Origin: Wolfiporia cocos
Lineage: Eukaryota > Basidiomycota > Agaricomycetes > Polyporales > Phaeolaceae
Direction: 5' to 3'
NCBI GenBank assembly: GCA_029448655.1
Contig: JACCLO010000011.1
Span: forward strand, 1,922,001-1,986,000
Length of the DNA stretch: 64,000 nt
Part shown: piece by piece, positions 34,471 to 46,520 of the stretch
Numbering within the stretch: position 1 is the stretch's first letter
Layout of the letters: each line of letters begins with the position of its first letter
Translations under genes and position numbers: made by a program
Notes under the pieces: model-generated
Database searches by the model: none
What the model saw: the letters and a program-made list of their open reading frames with translations, nothing else
What the model was told of the DNA's origin: nothing

Positions 34471-35615
34471 CGTAGCTCTCACGTGATGAATGGCCTACTG
34501 TCGTAATAGTACTAGTAGCAACAATGCTGTACATATGCATGTTGTACAGATCGAGTGGATTTTTTTTATCTGTGTGTTAGCGTTCTCAATCAGGGTCGAC
34601 CGAACACAATAACGGTTACGTGGTTGATGGAGTCCTCTGGTCCAATATTCTCCACGGTCCCGGGTCTAAGATCATGCCTTCCAAATCACTTCTCTGGGGC
34701 CGCTTCTCAAAGAAGGGTAATGGAAGGATAATGCGACGAATAAGGAGGCACGATGCAAGGCATGTATGTGCAGTGGTCTGCTTATTATTTGCCGGAGCAC
34801 TCATCTACCACGCCAATCCCAGTGCGCGACGGACTCGGCGAAATCTATGTCGTTGTCCTTCAAAAACGCATTTTGTTTCGCTCGCAGTTATCTCTGCATC
34901 TTGAACTAACTTGAAAGGAATTAACATAAAGACAGAGAAATGGACTTACTTGACTTTTCACTACGAAACCTCAATTATGTTGATTACATGCTAATTTGTT
35001 TCATTGAGTCCTTGAAGCTGCAAACATCTTCTTCACCCACTGGATCGACCACAATGACCACGTTGAGGTCACGCACGAATCATGCCTTGAACCCCGTTGA
35101 CTCCTTGGCCTTTGGCCATTGGCCTGGCGCCGTGCATACAGCAGCAATTTGAAATTCTCCGTGATTCGATCGTCACAGCTCCAGCAGCGTAGTCGTGCTT
35201 TCTCTTTTGAGACAATCCTTCACCGACTCGGGGTTCGAAGCACCTACTTAGCCAACACTCAGTACTCAGTGCTCAGGTATGTGCCGTTAGAGTTAATTGG
35301 TGTGAAACTGACTGGATGCGCTATCAGCATATTGGAATGCTTCACGGCCCGTCGAACATGAATTGTCTCGGAAAACGAACATCGACCAGCTTGATACAGC
35401 GGCCACGTCCTTCAAATCTGGATTTTCCCTATGTGCAAAGCGATAGGGTTGTGCTATTCGTCGTGCCGTTCCACCGCTCAGAGAATGGCTTGTCACCACC
35501 GCCTCTCCACTATAAGGCGCCCACGCCCCCACATATCCCCCCGCCACCACACACGATCGCCATCCACGCAACAGACACGCCACAGAGTCGAAATGCATCT
35601 CAGTCAAGGTCATCT
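34471..35615. other. Intergenic region with a TATA box at 35511
   Basis: No gene was recognised in 34471-35500. TATAAGGC at 35511-35518 is placed correctly for transcription of the F-box gene starting at 35616. Confidence 0.5.
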
Positions 35616-36948
35616 ATGCCTCCAGAGATCACCGATCATGTTATCAGTTTTCTCTGGCACGAACCTGGATCGCTTTATAGCTGTGCACTGGTCTGCCGTC
35701 AATGGTATGCTCGCAGCCGATTCTTACTATATTCACAACTTGTCATCCGTGGGCGCAGAAATTTCGACAACCTCTGTCAGCTTCTACTCCGCAATCCTCG
35801 TACAACTCAACACTGCCGAACTGCTCAAGAATTGATCGTGTACGACAGCATTCAATCTCCCTATCATCATATCCTTCCGCATTTACTCGGGAGACATGTG
35901 TCCAAAATCAGTACGCTTACCCTAGTGGGACACGGAGGTTTATCAGAAACCCCTGTACAAAGACTTTTGGTTGATCCTGGCTTCTTGATGTTGGTCCCAA
36001 TGTTTGCTTCCGTCACATCGCTCGTATTACGCAACTATACTCTGGACAGCTATGGCGACCTGATTCGCCTAATCGCAAGCTTTCCCCAACTTCAGGCACT
36101 CTCCCTTTGCGGGTTGCACCTGAAATCCCAGCTGGAAAGCCCGACAGGAGCACCAAACCTTTCTAGTACCTTTCAGCGCAAATCCCACGCGCTCCGACTT
36201 CGGACTCTCTATATGTATTTAAACCCGCAGATGACGCTCTCTATATTGGAAGGATTGGCTGTTACCCAGACGCGTGGAAGTCTTCGTGAGATAGAGATTT
36301 ATGGCTCCTTTGAGGGGTACTTCGGATGGAGCGAGAACGATCATAGATATGCGGTCCACACGTTACGATCTTTTCGCATCGGGCAGGAGCACCGGCGACT
36401 AGTCTTGACACCTAACAATCAACGTGACAATTGTGAGCGCATCTGAATATTTGGCGGATGATTACTAAACATGAGAGATAGCCGTATCATTTGGATTGAT
36501 TTACAGAGAGAACATACCGTCGGTCCATCGCACACAAGTCGAGAAAATATCCCGATGGCAAGACCTATGGATGACGATCAAGGGTATCCTCACCGACCCT
36601 TCCGTTAAAGGCCAACTGCATCGTATCGTTACACATCTGTATCTTCCCACCACGTTGCAGGCCACTACTCAGGGGTTGATCAGTTTGACTCCTCAATCCG
36701 ACCACACTCCAGTAGCACGTATAGGAGAGGTCACCTCACAGCGCGTCTTCGACAGTTACACGGCAGTGACAATCAAGATGCATTGTGCGCCGAAATACAC
36801 CCTTTCCTCGGCTGAAAGGGTCGCAGTATACATCAAGACAGAAGGTGCAATCCAGGGTCAGCTTTCGAAATGGGACAAGCGTCATATTCTGGAGCTTTCT
36901 CGGAGCACTTGGAATAGCGACTGGTCTCTAGTAAATTTCGAAGCGTAA
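35616..36948 (+). CDS. F-box protein, probable two-exon gene with an ambiguous splice junction
   Basis: F-box proteins recruit substrates to SCF ubiquitin ligases. The F-box lies at the very N-terminus (MPPEITDHVISFLW, ALVCRQWYARSR), followed by a region with leucine-spaced strands. I chose the ATG at 35616 because a TATA box lies 105 bp upstream, although the frame is open further back to 35316. Exon 1 stays open to 36446. A second coding block with the same character runs from about 36509 to the stop at 36948. The strong donor GTGAGC (36434) joined to either acceptor makes TAG at the junction. A weaker donor, C|GTGACA (36424), joined to the acceptor ending at 36508, gives an open 415-residue protein. 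Either that donor is used or the gene is losing its second exon. Confidence 0.7.
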
Positions 36949-38099
36949 TAGGAGTAGAAGAGAGTAGGCCATGCATAGTGATGATATAAGTGCATCCCCC
37001 TTCTAGCCTGATATACAAGTTTAGAGGCTCTTGATAAACGGTTTCATGGCAACCAGGTGGGCAAGGACCGGTGGTGAGAAAATATTGTACCGGAGATTTG
37101 GCATGTAATTGCTAGCGATCTGATATTCCAGGTGCTGGTCTCAGCACCATAGTATCGTTGCTCGACGCATAAACTCGAAACTCAGGTTACTGATCGTCGA
37201 ACCATTGCCGCTTCAGTTTGCAACATCTCAATCAATATTCTCGGAATGAATCCAAACTTGGTATTTAGTGGACGTGTAGATCATACACATAACATGCGCG
37301 TGTATGCGTATTGAGTGGACCACAGGCTCGCTGGGCTGGATGAAGCGCTCTGAGATACGCCACAGTAAGCGATCGTGTGGCAAGAGGAGAGTCTGCAATC
37401 ACAGGCAATACGGTAGATCGAATCGATCGGCGGGTTGAGACCTTCAAGCCTCCGATCCTATCGTTGCACTTATTAGCATGTGTCTGGTGCGTCGCTTTAG
37501 TTATGGTCACTTGTCGCATTTCAAAGACTCCCACGATCGGCGTGGTTCCCAAAAAGGTTGAAGACGCGCGTACTCTCGGCAAGCGGCACGGCGTCAATTG
37601 CAAGCGGCTTCGGCTGGGCTGTGAGTGTAGGAACCACTGTCTTCCTAATTCCAAACCTCACGCTGGTCTATTAGCCTATGTGCCTGCAACTGAGCTAACC
37701 ACAGACTCATGAATTTCGACAGAGCAAAGCTTTCTCATTTTTGTTTAACACGCCTACTATTACATTGCCAGACGGTGCCTACTATGATAATTCTTTCCTA
37801 AGTTGCCGCCGTTAGAAGCTTATGACTACGGCGGAGTTCAAGAAAACGAGCCGACGATTTGAGCAGATTGCGTAGGACGAAGCTCTGCCGCCCCACTTCA
37901 ACCCCGCGTTGGAAAGATGTTACATTGGCTCGGGCCGAGTGTCAAATCGTCCTGACCACCCGCAGTCCCTGAGCATGTCAGTACTCGATATAAACCCCTG
38001 CGCATCAGTGACGCCGCCCCCAGCTCCTCATATCTGTCACAGAGCCCCCAGACAATCAGTGTTCCCATTTGGTTGTCTCCTTCATAGAATCTCGTCATT
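36949..38099. other. Intergenic region
   Basis: About 1.15 kb. Overlapping frames of about 110-130 codons on both strands (37.3-37.7 kb) show no motif. Nothing else was seen. Confidence 0.5.
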
Positions 38100-39537
38100 A
38101 TGGGCCGTGAAGCTCGCTATTTTGGACTTGTCATGTCCCGGGCTATCTGTCCGGGAGGCACATTCAAGGATGACCAGATACCCGACCTGTCTGGAAAGGT
38201 GATGATTGTTACTGGTAAATAGCGCTCGTATTAATGCTCGCGAAGTCAAAATGTTGACGCCACAGAATAGGAGGAAACACGGGTATTGGTAAAGCAACTG
38301 TTAAGGCGAGCTGGTGATGCACTGCAAGTAGCATAGTTCAGCTGAATTCGTTACTTAGGTGCTACTTCAACATAATGCGAAAGTATATATGGGCGCACGG
38401 AGCAAGGGAAAGGCCGACGAAGCGATACAGCAGTTGAAGGAGGAGACAGGTAAAGAAGCAATCTGGCTTCAAATGGATCTCAGCAACCTCGCCTTTGTGC
38501 GCAAAGCTGCAGAAGATTTCCTGAGGTACGTAGCTTCTATACATGCCCAGGGCACTGAAGTCCAACTGTTGTTGCAGTAAAGAGACGGAGCTACATGTTC
38601 TATTCAACAATGCGTATGTAATTTCCATAATCTTAGATGTTACGTGGGTATCTTGATATTTGCAAAAGCGGAGTGATGGTCCCACCGGTTGAACAGGTCA
38701 CTGCTGATGGTTATGACCTGCAGTTCGGAACAAATGTTGTCGGTACGTGATTTTTCATTGATGCATACACTTCACTGAGGTGACCGTTCATCAACAGGCC
38801 CTTTCCTCTTTACCAAGTTGCTTATCCCGGCTCTTCTCGCTGCGAAGGAGACCTCCCCAGACAGCCACGCTCGCATCATAATAACCTCATCTTCCGCCGC
38901 CATGCTGGCGAATCTTAAATTTGACACATTCAAAGACGGCCCAGAGAGGAAGAAAACGAGCACATCGGGACTATACGCTCAAAGCAAGCTTGTGAGTCGT
39001 TTTTCATCGGTACTAAGATGAACTCCTGAACGGCATTTGTGCAGGCCAACGCGGTGATGGCTCAGGAGCTGTCCAGACGCTATGGAGCTCAAGGGATCCT
39101 GTCGCTTTCCGTTGATCCAGGTCAATTTGCTGCTTGTACAGCTTGTCACAGCTAAATTGCTGTCATAGGTGCCGTTCGCACCGATCTCCAGCGACACGTA
39201 AAAGAAACGCAAGGCTCGATAGCCGATGCTATTGTTTGTGGCTCAGCAATTAGATTGTGCGATTGTTCTGACTAGTTCTAACAGATCAAACCGATGCTTC
39301 GTCCTCCGTCTTTCGGCGCACTCAGTCAACTCTGGGCAGGAACGATGCCAGAAGTATTGAAACACAATGGCGCGGTGAGCAATGTAAATTCATTTGGTTT
39401 TCAGGGTCGTTTATGCCGTTTATGTCAAGTATGTTGTGCCCACGGCCAAGGTTGCTGAATGCCGAGCAGAGGCATATGATCCGGAGATCGGTAGAAAGCT
39501 GTGGGAATGGCTTGAGAGTGAGGTGGAGGGGAGGTAG
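38100..39537 (+). CDS. Short-chain dehydrogenase/reductase, copy A
   Basis: An NAD(P)-dependent oxidoreductase of the retinol-dehydrogenase-like type. Ten exons: 38100-38214, 38271-38305, 38359-38525, 38578-38613, 38669-38742, 38798-38991, 39045-39120, 39169-39233, 39285-39374 and 39430-39537 (960 nt, 319 residues). The cofactor motif TGGNTGIG is completed across intron 1. [11 protein letters not shown] is the NNAG motif, ITSSSA precedes the catalytic segment, and YAQSK holds the catalytic Tyr and Lys. The second intron (38306) starts with GC, where copies B and C have GT. Copies B (40468) and C (46521) share the intron positions, so the three arose by duplication. Substrate unknown. Confidence 0.9.
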
Positions 39538-40467
39538 TTGCAGACAACGCGACCTCAGCTATCCGGATCTTCATAGCTTTCCTGGAATACTACTTATTTG
39601 ATTTATAGCTAATTCACGATCAACTTGCTACTTTGTTTGCGCAGTATTGGTTCAGATAGCCTCGTTGACAGCGAGTTTCTGATACCAAAATCTGATTATT
39701 ACTACCTCGGGCCTTTCAATGCAGTCAAAATAGCAATGTAATTCTGCTTCTACTGCATTCTCTCCAACACATAATCGCCGGACCCAAATCGCGCGACTTT
39801 GTATGAGATTTCTGCAGTTGAACCGAGTCATGCATGGCAAGATTGTGCATATCAGATTTACGTAGAAGTACATTCGTTTATTTCATAGGCTGCTTCCAAA
39901 ATGTGTTCGATGGCTGAAGTGCTTCAAGGCAAGTCGCTGCGATCGCAACGCCGAATCATGTGACCATTTGCTACTGCCACACCCTCTACTTTTCCTTTCC
40001 TACCACAATTTCAACTTTCTATCTCCTTACACCTATCATCTCCGTTCCATTGCGGTTTCCCGCGATCGCGCATGTACATAATTGCTGTCCGTGGTACACA
40101 TAAGTTTGCACACACATGAATCATGTGATTGACAACTGTGTCCGCTTCGAGTGGCACGGCACCCAACGACCAAGCATACCTAGTCTCTCCTAGCATTCAA
40201 ACGTCCAAGGTTTTCTAATTGTCTCACTGTACAAATGAATCCGGTACGCACAAAGCTCAAGTGTCCATGAGAACACGTGAGCAAGAATGTTTTTCGCGCC
40301 GCCGTGGACTTCGGCATGAAGATGCGTCACCCGGCGGCATCCGTAGTTGTACAGTCTTTGCCTCAAATACGGATTCGCACCTAAAGCGTTTCTGATACCA
40401 TATCATACCATCGTATCTCTTGGAACACGCATCGTATTCCAGGGACTCCTTGCACGAATCCGCCGCT
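39538..40467. other. Intergenic region between SDR copies A and B
   Basis: No gene recognised in 0.93 kb. A short palindromic CGCGATCGCG word occurs near 40070. Confidence 0.5.
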
Positions 40468-41959
40468 ATGCAATCACTCCGTGAGGCATGGTATACCATC
40501 GTCATGATATCCCGTGCTCTCTTCTGGAGAGGTCACTTTGATGTATCGCAGATCCCTGATCTTTCTGGACGAGTGGTGATTGTAACTGGTATGCTACCCT
40601 CGTTTCCTTTTCGCTTTTTTCCTTGCATATCAAGTGCTCACCTAGTTGTCTGTCAGGGGGAAACGTTGGCATTGGTAGAGAGATCATCAAGGTGAATAGA
40701 AATTCACTTGCCGTTCGAATACCGTGCACGTTTCTCATGCGTCATCCAGGTGCTCCTTCAACGCAACGCCAAGGTATACATGGCTTCCCGCAGTAGAGTT
40801 AAAGCAGAGGAGGCTATCGGACTTCTGAAAGAAGAGACCGGCAAGAGTGCTATGTTTCTCGACCTGGATCTGAGCAATTTGTCATCGGTCCGGAAAGCAG
40901 CGTCACAGTTCCTTGCGTATGAAACTTTTGCGATTCATGTGTTTTGACGCATACTTACTGTGAACAGACAAGAGCAAGAGCTACACATCCTGTTCAATAA
41001 CGCGTAAGTATACATCGCTTTCTTCCGATGTTGTCTGTCTCAGCTTCAGTTGATTCCATTTGCAGCGGCGTTATGCTTGCTCCAACTGACATGGTCACCG
41101 CGGATGGCTATGATCTGACGTTCGGTACTAACGTGATCGGTATGTCTCATTAGCCGCACTCCTATATATGACGTTAATGCGATGTGTCCAGGCCATTTCT
41201 TGTTCACCCAACTTATGATGCCCGCTATCATGGCAGGAAAGGAGACTTCGCCCGATCATCACTCTCGCATTATCACGACCTCAGGCTCTATAGCGTTGCG
41301 TGGTCACATCCAGTTTGACACGTTCAAGGACGGTCTAGCGAGAAGGAGGCTTTCCCCCACGGATTTGTATGCACAAAGCAAGCTGGTGCGCACGACCCAT
41401 TGTCTGCGCATGTAACCTCATGCGAGCTCTACTCCAGGCCAATATGATAATTGCAAATCAACTCGCTAGGCGCTACGCCGATCGGGGGATCGTCTCCATA
41501 TCCGTGGACCCGGGTTCGTTCTTGTCTATTAATGAGTGCTGTTGAGACTCACCGAAATCGTGGTCATAGGTAGCATTGAGTCTGATCTACAACGTCATGC
41601 GAAGAAGATATTCACCGGATCTCGGGCGTTCCTAGTCGACATTGTGGTATGTAACGATCGTTCACCCACAGCAGTACATTCATGCTCTCGTGCAGAACTC
41701 CATTATACTCCGGCCAACGCCGCTCGGCTCCCTCACGCCTCTATTCGCGGCCACGATGCCCGAAGCGCTGCATCACAATGGCAAGGTCAGCGAACATCAA
41801 ACTTACTGCTCCGATGTGTCTGCCGCTGACGCTTGTTGGTGGCTGTAGATGTTGGTTCCGATCGCTCGCGTGGGTAAGATATATAGGCCTGAGGCATATG
41901 ACGATCGGCTTGGCCGACAGCTGTGGGATCGGCTTGAGCAGGAGGTTCAAGGTCACTAG
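40468..41959 (+). CDS. Short-chain dehydrogenase/reductase, copy B
   Basis: A paralogue of copy A with the same exon layout. It starts MQSLREAWYTIV; a hydrophobic stretch (IVMISRALFW) near the N-terminus may contact the membrane. Motifs are TGGNVGIG (across intron 1), LHILFNNAGVM, ITTSGS and YAQSK. The C-terminal exon LVPIARVGK ... LWDRLEQEVQGH ends at TAG 41957. Intron 2 has a normal GT donor (AAG|GTGAAT). All joins are in frame and the gene looks intact. It could act on a steroid, retinoid-like or aldehyde substrate; the sequence does not say which. Confidence 0.9.
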
Positions 41960-42358
41960 TACCCAAAAGGTAACTCGAATGCAATTTCATTCATACGGCA
42001 AGAATAATCAGAGACTCCGTCGGCTGGTTCTCATGCTCATTCGTATAATCAATGCAACGCCGGTGTCCTATGAAGGGCATCGCAGACACCCGGCACTCAC
42101 AGTTAAGGTAGTACTCTAAATGCCATGATTAATATGATTATACATTGGTATATCGCCCGGACATTTTCTTGCCTGGACGCAGCGAAGCGAAAAGAACGTG
42201 TGTGGACACCCTTATCCAAGACCCAAACGCGAAAACTACTATACAAAGCAGACTACTCTAACAAGGGGCAATCCTAGATTCGTCCAGCAACACCCCAGCA
42301 GATCTAAAGGTAAATTAGTATACAATGCGTTTTTCGCCAAACGCTGCCTATGCAACTA
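41960..42358. other. Convergent intergenic spacer
   Basis: About 0.4 kb between the 3' ends of SDR copy B (plus) and Stealth copy 2 (minus). Nothing seen. Confidence 0.5.
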
Positions 42359-44938
42359 TCATCGCTTCTCCCAAGCTGCAGGATGTCCCCAGTGCTTCTC
42401 TTGGAACTGACGGAACATGCGCGCAACTTCTTGCTCGCCGGTAATCACGTCATCGTTGATACACATCAAGACTGCGTCTTCGAACCGCTCGAGATGGCTT
42501 AGCATGGCTGCGGTCTGCTTGGCAGTCTGCAGGCGCTCGAATACTGCCGGGGTGCTCCCTGCGACGAGTGTGATTGATGAGTTGGTTGTATTTGACGTCA
42601 ATGCGCCACAGGAACCTACCCATCACGTAACGGTAGCGCTGCAGGAGCTGTATAGTCCATGTCCGGACGTTCCGCTCCCCAGCAGTTCCCATGACCTCTC
42701 GCAGTGAGAAATCACCATCTTCCCACTTGTCCACAAGCGGGAGATGCGGCACATCATGCACATCTGCGGGCGTGGGCACTTTGCCTGCGAGTGAGGATAG
42801 CATACGGTCTGGTGGAGGCAAGAACGCCGCAATGCCGAGCGGCCCGCTCGCGCGCACGAGTGCAGAAATCACTGTTTCACCCATGAGTGGTACGACTCAT
42901 GCTAAACCATCACAGAAGCTCACCGCAGTCACCGCATCGATAGTTGTCAAACGCGATGTGCTTGAACACGTCGCTAGCTCGCGAGTGACCAGCGAAACAC
43001 CGCGCATAGTTGATCGTACACTTTGGAAGCGCTCTTTCTTGTTCGTCTGGCAGGAAGGACGGAAAATGACCCCCACCGGTCCCCAGTGTCGCATACGCAT
43101 AACCGTCCAGAGAAGCTACGATGACGTGAAATAATTCAGCGAGATGGATACAAGAGATGCAGAAGCACTCACTAAACACATACGACGTTTTGCCAAGACC
43201 ATCCTTGATCCCGCTTTTAACAAGGGTGTACTCGATTCTCTCCTTCTCGAGTGTGTTCCTCCTACCGCTGACAACCTCAATAGCGCGCTCGCCTTCCGTC
43301 CCTTCCCACACACCGCCGAGCTCCTCCCAGGCGCGACGCGCCTGGTTCTCACCCCACAAGTCGTCTCTTGGTCCAATGCGCGCGACGACCCAGCTCCACA
43401 GAAGCGCCTCGCGCGCGCGCTCGACGATGTAGTGCGCGTGAAGGAGCATGGTGTTGATATCCGACGGCGCACCCGGACCCATGGTCTCGCGGAATGGGTG
43501 CGAGGCGCTGCGCGCGAAGGCCTCGGGCCAGAGCGTCTCAAGCTCGTTAAGAATAGCGACGGAAACGACCTTGGCTTCATGGTACACATACGGGCGGTGC
43601 CGCTGGCCGAAGCGGGCACCTGGAATGTTTAATGTGGGGTAATGCGTCCGGTATGACGTAAACTTACTGAGCATATAGTTGGACTCTCCCATGCCGCGCC
43701 ATTCGCCTTGGGTCCGAGGATTAGGCCGCCCGGGCCCAACCATGAGGTCCGCCTGGAGATGCAAGACGATACCATATGCTGGAATCGCGTCAGCTACTGC
43801 GGAAATGATAAGGTGGGAAAGCATACCGGATGAGTAGAACGTCGCAGAAGACGTGGGCTGGCCAAAGTACAGATCATCGTTCTTCACACAACTCAGTAAT
43901 TTGAGGGCGCAATGCGTGCCAGAAGCAACTTACCATGTAGATGCTGTCACAGAGATGAGCGAAGAAGGCGAAATAACAAGGAGGAACGCTTACAAGTGAT
44001 CTGATATGCCCGGCACATGTCCCAGCTGTGACTCGATCGCCAGACTGCTCGCTGTGTCAAAGAATGAAAATCAAAGCGGCACACGACCGACCTATTGAAG
44101 ATTGTGTCCTCGTATGGCTGAAATATTTCCGCATGATGGAGGATCTTCAGGGCAACGTCGCTGTCGCGCCAGCCAGACCGCGTCTGTTTCGATAGATCGA
44201 GCCACTGCGGGATCTGCCCGAGGCGCCATACGCCTGGTAATGTCAAGTTCGGCGTCGTCTCAGGGATCGGAAAGTCAGACGTGAGCAGCAAAAAGCTTCC
44301 TATATGCGGACGGAAGTTTGCCAGGATCGAGCGGAGAGAGTGCCGCAGCTCATCGTGGTCGCTGTGGCAGCGTGAGGCAGTGTGGTCGGTACGGGATGGC
44401 TGAGCACGCACCGGTACAGCCGCGCCTGGTTAGGCTGCATGCTCGGCCGCCAGGGATCCTGAGAGTCGAACTTCGCAGCGACATTGGTCTTAGCCTGCTG
44501 CTCGAGCGGATCCGAGCCGTTCACCCATGTCCAAAGCAAATCGAGCTTTGCTGGCTGTGACGCATAACAAGCGTCACCGCGTGCAAAGTACGCATCCAGG
44601 CAGGTAGAGGGAAGTGGCGGGACCGGCCGGAGTGGCAGGTGTGCGGTGTCATTTGGGCGAGAGACAACCTGGAACGGAAGGTATGACTCTGTCTGGAGGG
44701 AGGATGTAGCCTGCGGGGGAAAGAGGTCGATGTCCAGATCGTCCAGCTCGACGTCGATATAGTTGAAGGAGTGCTTCATGTAAACGAACAAAGTGAGCAA
44801 GGAGGTGCCAAAGAGAGACCACAGGACAAGTCGGCGACGGAGGCAGTACATGGTCGCTGCCGACGCGCGTCCCGCAGCCCTGGGCTGAGTGAAAGGTGCT
44901 TGCGCAAGGGGAATATAGTCTGGGGATCCCGCTTGCAT
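42359..44938 (-). CDS. Stealth-family glycan phosphotransferase (Xpt1-like), copy 2
   Basis: A paralogue of the gene at 12254-14766. The ATG at 44938 gives a 29-residue N-terminal tail before MYCLRRRLVLW; a start at 44851 would match the short tail of copy 1. One membrane segment (LWSLFGTSLLTLFVYM) makes it a type II protein. Stealth regions are CR1 LDLLWTWVNGSD, CR2 HDELRHSLRSILANF and QIPQWLDL, and CR3 YMNDDLYF. The C-terminal region ends AAWEKR. The 10-nt micro-exon at 43934-43943 and a 48-nt intron within FYSS|AYGIVLHL match copy 1. Joins are in frame, so both copies look functional. It lies among three SDR genes, but the families have no known joint role. Confidence 0.88.
43934..43943 (-). 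other. 10-nt micro-exon of Stealth copy 2
   Basis: CATCTACATG lies between introns and is needed to build FIYM|NDD. It differs by one base from the micro-exon of copy 1. Confidence 0.75.
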
Positions 44939-46520
44939 GGTGTACCGCAGAGCATATAATCAAGAAACAGAAGGCAACCAAGGGCAAGGTGGTATGATTA
45001 CGAATGGGACAAGTGTTAGTCAGATTGCCGCCTGCTGGAAGAGACCCGCAGCAGGGCGTGTGACAACTTCAAGAGAAAGAATAGGAGCGGCCGTCAAGAC
45101 CAGAAGTGAAGAAGAGCAAGTGGGGAAACATACAGAATGCAACCTGTATTGCGGCGGACGAAACGGCTGACCAGGGTCACGGTGGTGCGCAGCAGCTTCT
45201 TGCCACGGTTATTGCTCCATCATACGCGGTATCTGTGGCGGAGGGCCCATCAGGACCCTGCAAAGAAGGCACGACCGTCTGACTTACGAAGGGCTGTGAT
45301 GGTTACGGGCTGAAAGAAAGAAAAAGATTATGCTTAAGACCCTTGAAACGACGGTGGCTGTGGCTGCTGCTGGCGGCTGGCTGCCACTTCCCGCTGCTGA
45401 TCTCGATGTCGCCACGTGATTAGGCACAGAGCTATTTATACCTGCCTATGTGGCGTCTTCGTGCCGCAGATTTGACTTCGATTCCGAAGGCGGACCAGAA
45501 CTGTGTCGCCTGCGTGTGATGTGAATGTCCCAGGGCTTGTCCGAGACAGAACTCATTGTATCCTCCCGGTGAACTGAACCTGGTTAAATTTGCCGTCGTA
45601 ACAGCAGCTCTATCGTGCCGGCGGCCTAGCTCCTTCTTAGTCATCATAGCGTCTAGGGACAATCCGTTTAATAAGACATCTATGAGAGGATCAAGATAGC
45701 TCAACGGATTTCTGAGGATTATGATTTCGTATAACTGGACTTGGCCAGTTGTGGGCCCGAAATAGCTGTGTAAGTAACTAGCCCATCACAGAAATGGTGA
45801 TCTAGCGCTCGTCCACACATATGCTAATTCAAGCGCTGAAGCGCTGAAGGCAGCGACCCAGCTGCAACGTGTAGTAGCAGTCCTCCATTGTACACTTTCC
45901 GTTGCGCATCCATTGACCCCTCACATAGTCGTCCATCCGAATCCTGCATCTGAAGAGGACAAGTTTAAGCTGAAATTACATCATATGTACTTCACTACAT
46001 CTCATCACTAAGTTTTGTCGGAGAGATTGGTGTAAATCATTCACAGTGTCAGGGTGAACGCTATATGGCGACAGCGTGCGAACATTACCTTTACAAAGTT
46101 GCATTTCCGCAAAGGCGGAATTTTTCATTCACGATAGCTTTGCAGGGCTGCGATCTGACCCCAGCGGATACCCAAACTTTGCTTTAGGGTCGACTGACTT
46201 TTTCCCCCACAGGATATGGCCACTGTGAAGAGTGGGTGACTAGGATAGGGCGCCGGTACCATAGACGCTCTCACTGGGCAGTGCAGAGTTTCGGGCAGTA
46301 CAGAGTTTCAGGCAGTGCTCAAACATGTCATCCCCTGTAATTATGCTGTCGTAACCTACTATTCATACTGTTCGATCCGCGGCATACAACAATTTCAAAA
46401 AATATGGGAGCTTTGTCGGTGAAATGACTTGTAGCCGAGTTCCCGCCCCGCATAGTACAACCCCCGTCCGCAGTCTTTGAGGACGAATCACGAACATTTA
46501 TCCTATGAAGCCAGCGTCCA
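44939..46520. other. 1.6-kb intergenic region
   Basis: No gene recognised. It contains the 17-bp tandem repeat at 46276-46318. Confidence 0.5.
46276..46318 (+). repeat. 17-bp tandem repeat, about 2.5 units
   Basis: Unit GGGCAGTGCAGAGTTTC, then the same with one change (A for G), then a partial unit. Confidence 0.75.

Noticed and set aside
35210..35250. tRNA-like GGTTCGA words, here and at about 4619 and 21069
   Set aside because: No acceptor or anticodon stems can be formed around them.
39375..39404. 30-nt intron in SDR copy A
   Set aside because: It leaves the wrong frame; the longer intron to 39429 gives YVVPTAKV, matching copies B and C.
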